Positions 24,401 to 34,915 of a stretch of 64,000 nt of DNA are shown piece by piece; the stretch's first letter is position 1; every line of letters begins with the position of its first letter. The DNA lies in contig CAJNOL010000709.1 of assembly GCA_905250125.1 (NCBI GenBank), positions 45,472-109,471 on the forward strand. The letters are read 5' to 3'. Position numbers and translations under genes: made by a program. The DNA comes from Rotaria sordida (Eukaryota > Rotifera > Eurotatoria > Philodinida > Philodinidae). Below the pieces are notes generated by a model. It saw nothing but the letters and a program-made list of their open reading frames with translations. It ran no database searches and was not told the DNA's origin.

Positions 24401-25800
24401 TTTGGTCTGTATTTTTAATGTCATTATAGTTGATATTTTGTATTTGTTTTTTTGCTGAATTAAAGTCATTATAACTTTAGTTTTCAATTGCCTTAATACA
24501 ACTTTCGATAGAATTCATTATTTAAAAAAAAATGTTAAGCTATACTTATATCAATTATTGAATTGATATTAATAAAAAGAAAAAAACAATATCTACCTTC
24601 AATATCTGATGCTGGTATTTCAAAAACATGTTTATTTCCTTGTTCATCTTTTTGTATAAATTTAAATTTTTTCTTATCATATGTAATATCTGCACGTTTA
24701 CTATGACGACTTTCTCTACCAAATTGTCCTGTTGCTGTCCAAATACCATCTTTTTCTTGACAATTTGTTATCTTAATATCTTTACGTCGATCAGGTTTAA
24801 CATGTATTGGTGGTATTCGAGAATTGACATGTAATGTTTGATCAGGTGAAAAACGTGTATTTTTACGACCATTCATTGTTAATGATGTTGATGATTCATT
24901 TGTATTTGTTAGAATAGTTGAATCATTTTGATTTGTATTTAGTATTGTTGATGAATTTTTTGTTGGACTTTGTCTAGTTGATGTTGATGTACCTGGTGAT
25001 GATGATGATATTGTTGTTGATTTTGTATTTGTTGGTGAATGTTTTACTACTACTTGATTACGATTACTACCACCAAAAATTTTTGGACGTTTTGTTGCTT
25101 TACTTTTTGATGCGTCATTAGATACATTTATCATATCACCATCAGTAAATATTTGACTTTGTGATGTTGTTGAATTAATTGTTAAATTTGATGATGCACG
25201 ACTCATTAATGTACTATGTCTTGAATATTCACCTGGACAATCAGCTGGTAAATGTTCAGCACATTGATGATGAAAATCTTGTCGACATATTCGACATCGT
25301 TTACCCTAATTCAAGAACAAAAAAGAAAAAAAGGACAATTAATAAATATTTTTTGTTTTTTTCATTATGAAAATATTATTCAAAAAAAAAAAACTAACCT
25401 GTTTCATAAGACCCCACATAAAATAATCACAATGTGAACAATATGTTGGTTTTTTATAATTATGTTCAACAAGTATATGATCACGGGATGGTATTAAATT
25501 TTCTTGATCTGAACGCCATATAATAATTTCAATAAAACATGCTGGTGTTAAATCACTTGCACGTTTTATTAATTTTAAACTTGGTGTTTGATGATCAGGT
25601 GAAATAAGAAATAATTGTATATGATGAGGACGATCATTTGCTTCAAGATTACCAATAGCTTTTGATACAATATCTTCAGCTTGTTTTTTTATTAGATCAA
25701 GAACATTTGGATCAAATTTATCGATTTGAATTGATTGATATTTTATACCAAATTTTAAACAAATAAATATAAGTTCTTGAGATGGTTGTGGTTGAGCCAT
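21409..25800 (-). CDS. Protein kinase D (PKD/PRKD-type Ser/Thr kinase)
   Basis: Diacylglycerol-responsive Ser/Thr kinase acting downstream of PKC at the plasma membrane and Golgi. Exons in order of translation: 25800-25399, 25305-24597, 23099-22701, 22639-22447, 22378-22308, 21962-21830, 21775-21409; 757 aa, all junctions in frame. A complete C1 zinc finger is at residues 108-158 (H-x12-C-x2-C-x13-C-x2-C-x4-H-x2-C-x7-C). A weak PH-like segment spans about 325-415. The kinase domain has a glycine loop GMGRFGMVFGG near 453-463, Lys475, HCDLKPDN with Asp571, and DFG at 593-595. The activation loop EHSLRYTKVGT keeps two phosphorylatable residues (S604, T608) where mammalian PKD1 has Ser738/Ser742. 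HCD for HRD is typical of PKD. Family members usually have two C1 domains; only one is visible here, the second being replaced by a Ser/Thr-rich linker. The start is the first ATG before the conserved N-terminal region (MAQPQPSQEL). Confidence 0.9.
23308..24293. mobile_element. Foldback element B, 986 bp, TA-flanked, in a PKD intron
   Basis: A near-perfect long inverted repeat. The outer end CTTAGGATTATCC at 23308 matches the reverse complement of GGATAACCCTAAG ending at 24293, and each end is bounded by TA, as in Tc1/mariner-type insertions. The arms are about 400 bp each, with a short centre near 23740-23880. A motif around atgcagcgtga occurs three times in all (about 23587 and 23800 on plus, about 23990 on minus), so the centre is itself related to the arms. 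No transposase is present. The arms differ little, which suggests a young insertion. It sits in the intron between PKD exons 2 and 3. Confidence 0.85.
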
Positions 25801-27516
25801 TAGTTGAATTCTTTTTTTTTTAATTTATCATATCTAAAAAAATGAAAAGAATAAAAGAATTTTTGCTTTCAAAGGAAATTTGTTTGTAGACTATGATAAA
25901 AATACTATACACGTATATCATTTTTGTCCAATCATGACATAGTTTATGAAGCAGACGATTCTTATTAAAACAATATTAATAAGCCTCCTTATCCTTAAAG
26001 AGACCTTCAAGGTATTAATATTAAAATTCTTTAACAACTTTTTTTTCTCCTTCTTTAATATGAAATATGAAACAAAAAGAAATATTAGGTTTTTCCTCTT
26101 CTTCTATCTTTGGAAAATTTGTCGTCATTATTATGTTGTCAACATTTAATACGGTAAAAAACAGAATCCATAATCTTTATCATCTTCTATTTTTTTTTCT
26201 ATCTACGTTTACCAATGCATGAATGGTTCTTTTCAAAATTCAGCATCTCAACATTATTCTTCGCTTTCGTATTATTCAGATAGATTGGCAGGAAATAGAA
26301 TTTGATTCAGCTAATGTCTATGAGAAAATAAAACTTACACGAATAATATATTCTACTATCGACATAAGGAGTTGTTGCTTCCGTTCTGTTTTTTTTTGGC
26401 ATATGGTTATTTTATTGTGTGTGATATGTAAAAAAAAAAGAATCTAATCAACCTTGTTTTTTACCTTTTCTGTACTGACAAATGTTAAAATAACGAAAAA
26501 CATGATGATGACATTTTCGTTTTAGTTACTTTTTTATCGTAAGCGATAAAATAGTTATATAGATTGTTCCTATTGATTTCTTTTTTGTTTTTATTTGAAA
26601 TTATTCTAATAATTTAATTTTTATCGAAGAACATATAATTTATTATTTTTCTTTAAATAGATAAAAATTAATAATAATTCTATGAATAAAATGAAAAAAA
26701 AAAGTACATTTCTTGATCATTTTTACTTACTTACTTACTCATTGCCTTTTCTGTCTTATTACCTATAGATAAAAAGCAAAGAATAAATCTGGTTACTATC
26801 AAGTTGATACAACAAGTCTATAAACATTCTAACTAATATTATGTAAATATTAGACAAGTATTATTCATCAAGTAGAATCATATGAAATAAATTTTAATAC
26901 TATACACTTTACTTACTTAAATTTTTCTAATCATTAGGTTATTTCGATAAAAAAAAAAAAAAGAGCAAATCAACTTATTATATATAACTGAAATAAGTAG
27001 AACAATATTTAAAAACTAAGTAAATAAATATTTATCTTTGCATTCTACTTCCTTTCATTTTACTCTTTATTTAAATTTTTTTTCAAGATTTGTTTACATT
27101 TGACTGTTAAGTAAATATAATCAGTATTCTGTCTAAATCAATTAAAAAAAACACCAACGGTAATAACGCAGCTCATAGCAAGAGTACTGTATATACTATG
27201 GCATATAGCAGCAGAAAAAAAAAATCTACAATTGGTAGTAATTGTTGTGCGTGTTTTGATGTTTGTGTAATAGAGAAGAGAACGAGAGAGACGAGGATTT
27301 TATTCAGACATTTTTCTTACCTTCTTTTTCTTCGATAAATATGTGAATGTGTATTTGTTGTGTTCTGTAATTCGAAAAATAATATCAATAATAACCTATC
27401 GCGCAAAAAGATTTCTGGTCAAATTTCATTCCAAATGCATAGTCGTTTTTACCGTGTTACACATCATTCACACTCTCTTCCTTTTCTTCATGGTTACAAA
27501 CATACTCACTGTCTGT

Positions 27517-27547
<31 letters not shown>

Positions 27548-29503
27548 AACAAAAATGGAAAAAAAAAAGAAGAAAGAAAAAGAAAAGAAAAATAAGAGAA
27601 AGAATAACTACCGATAAAGAATGAAGTTAATCGTGAAATGTATGTCGACATACCTCGTCACTTAACAGATGTCCATACTTTCTCATTTTTTTGTTGTCTG
27701 TCATGTCTTGTGAACACATTTTTTGGTCTTTATAATTGACACATGTATATATGCGATCTATTATGAATAGACACTTTTTTTTTTCTTACAAATCTATTTA
27801 TAAAATTATCCTGTTTTTCTTTTGATCTTGACATGTCTTGTTGTCATTGACATCAATTTTCTTTTTTATATTTATTTAATTGTATAGAAACGATAAATAT
27901 GCAAAACTTGGTCAACAATTGATATTTTCATAACTTTTATGACTTTATAGTTAATACAGTCAAAAAATCATTATAATTAACAGTCTTCTTTGTTTAGTTA
28001 CAAGGTTACTCCTACCTTTATAAAGAGAAGAAGAAGAAGAAAAAAAGGAATTATATTCATATATTGCATTTTATAATGGGAAATATCTTATGTGTGAAAG
28101 ATATATGTGAAAATTAGATTGATACAGATAATTCATAACTTATATATAAAATTTGATTTTCGTACAAAAAAAATTTTGTTTTCAATAATACAAAAAAAAT
28201 AAATTTCTCATGACTTTAATAGAATCTCTACGTTGGCATTAAAAAATGAGCTTTTGAAACCTTTTTAGTATAAAAAATAACTATTTATAAAATGAAGAAA
28301 AGTTTTTCTAGCATGTCTTCAATTAGAATATAGTTTACCGTCTACTAATAGATGCCTATTTTAAAATAATTGTTTAAAACTAATTTATTTTCTTTTGTTT
28401 TTTTTTTGTTTGCAAAGTTTAAAATATATGAACATTCATCTTTAAATTTTTCCATTAGACTGATTATTGACAACATTAAACACACATCAATGCTGCAGCT
28501 GTATACGATCACAAAGTCTTCAGGGAGTGGTGACAAAATAATCTTATTCTATTATTCTCCTGTGACGGAATTAACATAGTTCTGTTTCGTGTCTATGAAA
28601 CAAAAATAATCATTTTTATCAAGGTTTGGGCTTTTCAACTTCAATGACCCAACATACTCTTAGGATTTCGAAATAACCTTTTAGATTAATTATATTAATT
28701 GTTTCTCACCTGTATATCATCAATATTTGATGATGTAGTAATGATGAATTATCGAGGTATGAGACTACATATGCATATATTCATTCAATTTAACAATCAT
28801 CGACTGTTATTTTTGTTTTTTTTTTTATTTACATAATGGAAGCTCGCTCAGTCTTCATGAATAAAATCAATCAAGAAAATGATAAGAACAATTCACTGAA
28901 GACAACAATAAAAAAAAGAATAGAATTCATTCTTGAACACAAGCAAATGAGTACTATGTCAATATAGTTCATGCCACTATATTTATCTACTAGTTTGCAA
29001 GATTGAACATCATCTATATCCCCAGGCTAATATTTTAATAATTATGTGCATGCTTTATCTAGTAAAAAGGCTTCTAGACTACATTTCCTTTATGCATATT
29101 AATGAAAAAAATGCCGTAAAATCAAGAAAATGTTAACTGAACGATAATCATCGAGAGGAAGAGATTTTTCAAAAAAAAGGGAAAAGATAGCCTGGAAAAA
29201 TAGAAAGAAGAAAACGTCGTGCAAATCCTTTTCAATATAAATATGACAATGTCGAAAAGAAAAAAATATGCACGAGAAATATTCGATGAGAAACTTGTCA
29301 TGTCATGTCTGTATTTTAATAATGTTGATGATCAAAAGCAATTATAGTATAATGAGAGGAAGTATTTTTTTGATACTTCACTAGAAAATAGAAGGAATAC
29401 TCCTGCCATCTATTAAATTCCATATAATACCAAATATATTCCAATAGTTCTTACAGAAATCTTCTTCGTTTACTTCATTTGACTAATTCAATTTTTATAT
29501 ATT
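25801..29503. other. Divergent intergenic region between PKD and MIPEP
   Basis: About 3.7 kb between the two start codons, so it should hold both promoters. AT-rich with homopolymers and an (ATG)n microsatellite at about 27516-27546. No coding segment recognised; frames such as 27360-27617 are low-complexity. Confidence 0.45.
27516..27546. repeat. (ATG)n microsatellite
   Basis: About ten GAT/ATG units in the intergenic region upstream of MIPEP. Confidence 0.9.
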
Positions 29504-32500
29504 ATGCAAAAAATCATTTTTGATTCTATTCGATCACGTGTGCAAGTATAAAATTAAATTTTTATTTTTAAATTATTTATTTATATTGTATTTAGAAACA
29601 AATATTATCATCATCAATTATTGCATATCGTTATTCACATACAAAACAATCTAATTCATCAATTGTTCATGATTTTAATGTTATATCAACATCAATACGA
29701 AATTCAAATCTTTTTTCAAATCATTTTCATAAAATTTCACCATTATCTTGGCTTAAAACATTATCAAAAGAAAAAAGTGTTGGATTATTTCAAATTAATG
29801 ATTTATCAACACCAAATGGTTTTCATATTCTTGCTGAACGTGCTGTTCAAAAATGTGAATTATTACTTGATGAATGTTTTTCATCATCAAGACGTAAAAT
29901 AGTTGAAATATTAGATGAAATATCTGATGAAATATGTCGTGTAGCAGATTTAGCTGAATTTATTCGTAATGTTGATATTGATTTTTCATATAAACAAGCT
30001 GCTGAACAAGCATATGGTATATTACATCATCTTGTAGAAAAAATGAATACAAATACAAAATTATATGAACATGCTAAACAAGCTTATGAATTAGGTGAAG
30101 GTGATGAAACAGATCAACGTGTTTTAAAATTATATTTAATTGATTTTGAACGATGTGGTATTCGATTAAATGAACAAAATCGTTTAAAATATTTACAATT
30201 AAATGATGATATATTACATCTAGAAAATCAATTTCGACATAATGCACATCGAGAATATAAAATTCCCATTAAAGAATTACCAGAAAAGGTAAGAATGAGG
30301 TAAGATATCATAGAATGAAGAAATCGAAAAACAAAATACTGTATTATGTTTAGGGATACACTAAATGCCTAGAACATAATGTCAAAGATAACATTTTTTT
30401 TTTCTTATTAAGAATGTAGTTCTTGTAGATTGTTTATATCAAGTATAATCAGTTTTTTTATGCTTTATCTGAAGCTATAGTCGAAATATTCATGAAATGC
30501 AAAATGAAGATTCTAGAATCAATTGAAAATTCGCACTTTATATTTTTTTTATGACTTATTTCAACTGATTTTGAGACTTGTATGTAGAGTACAGCAGTTG
30601 GTTCTGGGTCCGAAAATTTTGGATCCGAGGAGCTCTACTTGCGTTTTGCATTAGACGAAACCTAAGAATAGCTTTGGGAATTCTACATACAAAAAATACA
30701 TAATTAGTATTGAGAATTACTGAACTCCTAACGATTTTTTATACTAGTTGTTATCACTTTTGAACGTTCTTTCCAAAACTTTTGTCTGTTGTTAAGCACA
30801 AGTCTCAAAACCAGTTGGAATTAGTTGAAAAAAATTTAAAAAATGTAAATCTTCGACCAATTGCGAAATCTTTATTTTGTATTTTGTGAATATTTCGACT
30901 ATAGCTACAGATAGAACATAAAAAATTGATCATGGTTGATGTAAAAAATTCATAGGAACTTCATTCTTAACAACGAAAACAAAATGTCATCTTTGACATA
31001 ATATTCTAGAAATTGATATGTTTCTAATTATGTTTTTCTTTTCGTTTCTTTTTTATTTTTGTCTTGGAAAATTAGATTTCATGAAAAAACAATAACAATT
31101 AATTCTGCTCATTCGAATGATGATGATGAAAATCTACGTGAATTTGTTTTTCGTAATTATTTTCGTTTTGACCCCGAACAAGAACAATTACTTGATGAAT
31201 TACTTCGTAAAAGGTTTATTAATTTAGATAAATTCTATGTTTCATTGTTTTTTTTTTTTTTGCTAATCTATTTAAATGATATTTTAGATATCAATTAGCA
31301 AAATTATGTGGTTATCCATCATATAGTCATCGTGCATTAGATAATACATTATTAAATAAACCAGAATATGTTAGTAATTATTTAGAAGAGATAATGAATG
31401 CAATTCGACCATTAGCTGATAGAGATATACAATTAATGCAAATACTTAAAAATTCTCTTCATCCTCAATCAAACAATCAATCAGTTAGTCCTTGGGATAT
31501 TTCAAGATTAGAAGCAATATTTAAATCAGAGATGTATATATATATTGTAAAATGTTTATTAATCAAAAGAAAGTTGTTTTTTCTTTTGTGTATTTTATTT
31601 AGTTTAAAAATTAATATACAAGAATATACACCATATTTTTCACTTGGAGCTTGTATGGATGGACTTAATATAATATTCAATAGTCTTTTCAAGTATGTTT
31701 AAATTCAAAATAAATTTGATTAATTTTTGAATTTTTATAAATTATTAATATCTTATTATCAGACATTTCTAAGCGATAGCGTAGTCCTACATATGGAGTA
31801 TTGGTCCCACAAATAATTCTTTCGATCTTTTTTTCAGTAGTAGATAAATGTTAAAACTACGAGTTAAAAAGAGCTGTAAGACATCTTTGATTACAAATTC
31901 ATCAAACATGAGAATATGTTGTCAGTGGCAGCGCGACCGGAGGAAAGTACTTCCCTCCTCATTTTGAGCGCAGTTTTCTTTGATTTGTAAATATTTAGGC
32001 TAAAACCTTGCTTCCATTTTGGATCAACTGTCACAACTTGATTTTTTGAAAAACTGTGGGAGTTTGTCGACTACTTCCTTTAATTGTGGAAGATTTGACC
32101 TATATTCTTTCAGTTTTGTAAGGACGTTATGCAATAGGACTATTTCATTCTCCAAATTAAAAAAAAATTGTCTATTTTTCGAAAACTGAATACAAACTTG
32201 AGTTTCCAATGAAATCTGATAGTGATTGACAGTTGTTGGAAGCATGGTCGTATCCGATGATGAAAACAATTGAGAAACTTATCTAAGCTAAACGTCAAAC
32301 ATGTTTCTGCTAGAAAGATTTGTAAGACATGTTAGAATTCTATATAAATTTGTGAATTTGTCTCAAAGTTTGACTGCTATTATAAAAATCGCGGTCGAAA
32401 ATGACAAAGTTTTTGCATATTTCTCAATGCAAAGAAAATTTACAGTACATCTACTAAATTTCTACTGCTTCGGAACGCTAAGGCGTTGGACAACACCTTT

Positions 32501-33788
32501 CTCAGATTTCCGCAAACCCGTCTATTCTCCTGTTAGAACTCGTCCTCAGACCTGCGCACGGATCTACCTCCTATCCTGCTCTAACCTTCTCACATCACCA
32601 CTGTAGATTGCCAGTTAGAGATTATATTAAATTCTTTATTATTCTAGTGTAACGTTAAATAAACAAGCAACAGCACCAGGAGAAATCTGGCATCCATCTG
32701 TTATAAAACTTTCAGTTGATCATGTGACCGAAGGAACTGTTGGATATATTTATTGTGATTTATTTGAACGGTAAGATTTATTTTCATTTTTATTTTTTGA
32801 AATTTATTATTATTATTAATTATATTTTATTTTTTTTAGAAAAGATAAAATTCCACATGATTGTCATTTTACAATTCAATGTAGTCGACGTCTTAAGAAT
32901 GGTTCATGGCAATTACCAATTGTTGTTCTACATGTTAATATTCCTCCAAGTATTGATCCTAATGTTCCAACACTTCTTACATTAGGTATAAATATAAAAT
33001 AAATATGAAAATATTTCTTTTTTTTTTATTTTTTATTTATTTTAAAGGATTGGTAGAAAATTTATTTCATGAATTTGGTCATGCAATGCATTCAGCATTA
33101 GCTCGAACACGTTATCAACATGCATCTGGTACTCGATGTCAAACTGATATTGCTGAAATTCCATCACAGTGGATGGAATATTTTGTTTATGAACCACGAG
33201 TCGTTAAATTATTTGCACGACATTATCTAACTGGTCAAATTATACCTGATGAACTTCTTCAACGTCTTCATTTAACTCAAAATTGTTTTCAAGCATATCG
33301 TACTCAAGTTCAAGTATATAATTTTTAAAAAGATTTTCCTTTAAATTTTTATTTTGAATTTCTTATAGGTAGCATGTGCAATGTTTGATCATGCATTTCA
33401 TAGTCAATATCCATTATCACAACCTTATGATAAAATTTATTCATCATTATTAACAAAATATACATCATTACCTTATATTTCATCAACATATCCGTATTTA
33501 AAATTTTATCATTTAGTTGATTATGGTGCTCGTTTTTCTAGTTATATTATTGCACGTTCAATAGCAAGTAAAATATGGAATGATCAATTTTTAAAAGATC
33601 CTCTATCGAAAACAACTGGTGAACATTTTAGAAAAAATTTTTTACAATGGGGTGGTGAACGTGAACCAAATGAATTAATAGGAAATATGTTTTCATTAAC
33701 AAATAAATTAACTATTGATCATATGACAAAAGCTATTACAGATGAAATTAAAGAAAATATTCAAAAACGTGATAGTTTATTTAAATAA
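29504..33788 (+). CDS. MIPEP: Mitochondrial intermediate peptidase (M3 metallopeptidase)
   Basis: Matrix zinc peptidase that removes an octapeptide from imported mitochondrial precursors after MPP cleavage. Exons: 29504-29545, 29596-30299, 31076-31213, 31288-31533, 31603-31692, 32648-32770, 32840-32985, 33048-33313, 33369-33788; 724 aa, close to about 710 in vertebrates. The zinc site HEFGH is at 504-508, with third ligand Glu533 in AEIPS, 25 residues after His508. Family blocks [48 protein letters not shown] and HLVDYGAR are present. The N-terminus ([15 protein letters not shown]) is basic and amphipathic, as expected of a presequence; its 14-codon first exon joins in phase 0. Exon 2 uses the second of two adjacent donors (30300), because the first (30289) would run into a stop. 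Introns 2 and 5 (776 and 955 bp) carry inserted sequence. No catalytic residue is missing. Confidence 0.95.
30366..31014. mobile_element. Foldback element C in MIPEP intron 2
   Basis: The left arm at about 30366-30583 is the diverged reverse complement of about 30788-31014. Paired blocks include agctatagtcgaaatattca against its complement tgaatatttcgactatagct, and ataatgtcaaaga against tctttgacata. The roughly 200-bp centre contains GGTCCGAAAATTTTGGATCC, which resembles a motif inside element F. No coding potential. It makes up most of a 776-bp intron. Confidence 0.75.
31693..32647. repeat. Inserted sequence in MIPEP intron 5, possible relic coding segment
   Basis: A 955-bp intron, far longer than most in this gene, with locally higher GC (about 31770-31990 and 32465-32600). 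On the minus strand 32269-32024 is an 81-codon open frame with a protein-like helical composition, and more open sequence follows after a stop. It also holds a palindromic GGAGGAAAGTACTTCCCTCC at about 31940. This looks like a degenerate insert, perhaps a retroelement or gene fragment. No family was recognised. Confidence 0.4.
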
Positions 33789-34915
33789 TATGATTATTTT
33801 CGTAATGTTTGAAAACAAAAAGAAAAATAAAAAATAAATAAAGTGTATAAGCATTTCAACAAGAATAAATAATTTGTAAATATGATTCATTCTCAAAATG
33901 AGTAAATAAACAAATATATATGTTAGTGTCTAATATGATATAGAACGGAACATTCAAATTATAAGTCAATATTAGAATATTTTGATTGATGAAGTAGAAA
34001 GAACTGAACTTTTATTTCTTAACCAGATATATACGATGGTATTATTATTAGTATTACATACATCGCAGCGTCCTGATAAACGATGTGGGGGTATCTTTTA
34101 TTGAACGACTCTTTCGCTGGAATTCTGACAGACTCTATAATCCTGAAAGACGATACGAATCCTGACAGATACTACGATCCATGTTATTATTAATCATTTG
34201 TAGTTCATTAGTGAATGATAATAAATTTGACATTGGTTTCTGATATTGACTTATGTCTATCCGTGACTGAACGCCAATAGATTAGTGCATAGCTCAACGA
34301 AATGGTTACTATCTATAGCAAATTGTCAATCTCAATTGATATCAATTAGAGAAAAATATAAATGCGACTGATTTCATAGAGATGAAAAAATGTATGAATT
34401 TGATGAACTATTATTTTTTTTAGTAAATGATAGAACAATAAACTTGTATGTATATTTCCTAACTCTATTGTTACTTTTCGAAATGTCTTACAGATAATTG
34501 TATACATAATTTTTCTAAAAAAATACAAAAGATAAAACTTATATCTTTTTCATAAAAATAACTGCAAAGGTAATATCTTATTTCTTTTGTTGTTGATAGA
34601 TTGTATCGTCATATATAAGAAAAAGAAAACATTCGAAAAAACTCTTTGTTAATCTATTACAACAACTTATTAGAACTTCTTTTACTCAATTAACAAATCT
34701 TTTAATTTCTAGACTGTAGTCTACAATATACATTGCGATGAATATCTCTTCTTCAGATTTCTTTATCAAAAAAAAAAAAACAAAGCAAAAAAAAAATGTT
34801 TTAATTCAATCAAACAATCTTGTTTGATTTATTTAAATAAACTAAAAAGCAAAACGAGAAAAAGAAAAAGAAAAAGAAAAATTCAAACGATATATTTTAA
34901 TTTTTTTTTTAATAA
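33789..34915. other. Convergent intergenic region
   Basis: Lies between the 3' ends of MIPEP (plus) and the multipass membrane protein (minus). AT-rich except for a short stretch at about 34060-34185 with degenerate copies of TCCTGAnAGACGAT. No gene seen. Confidence 0.45.
33826..33842 (+). terminator. Poly(A) signals of MIPEP
   Basis: Three overlapping AATAAA hexamers lie 38-54 bases after the MIPEP stop codon. Confidence 0.55.

Noticed and set aside
34075-34095. TGTGGG string, like the telomeric repeat reported for bdelloids
   Set aside because: Single copy only, not a tandem array.
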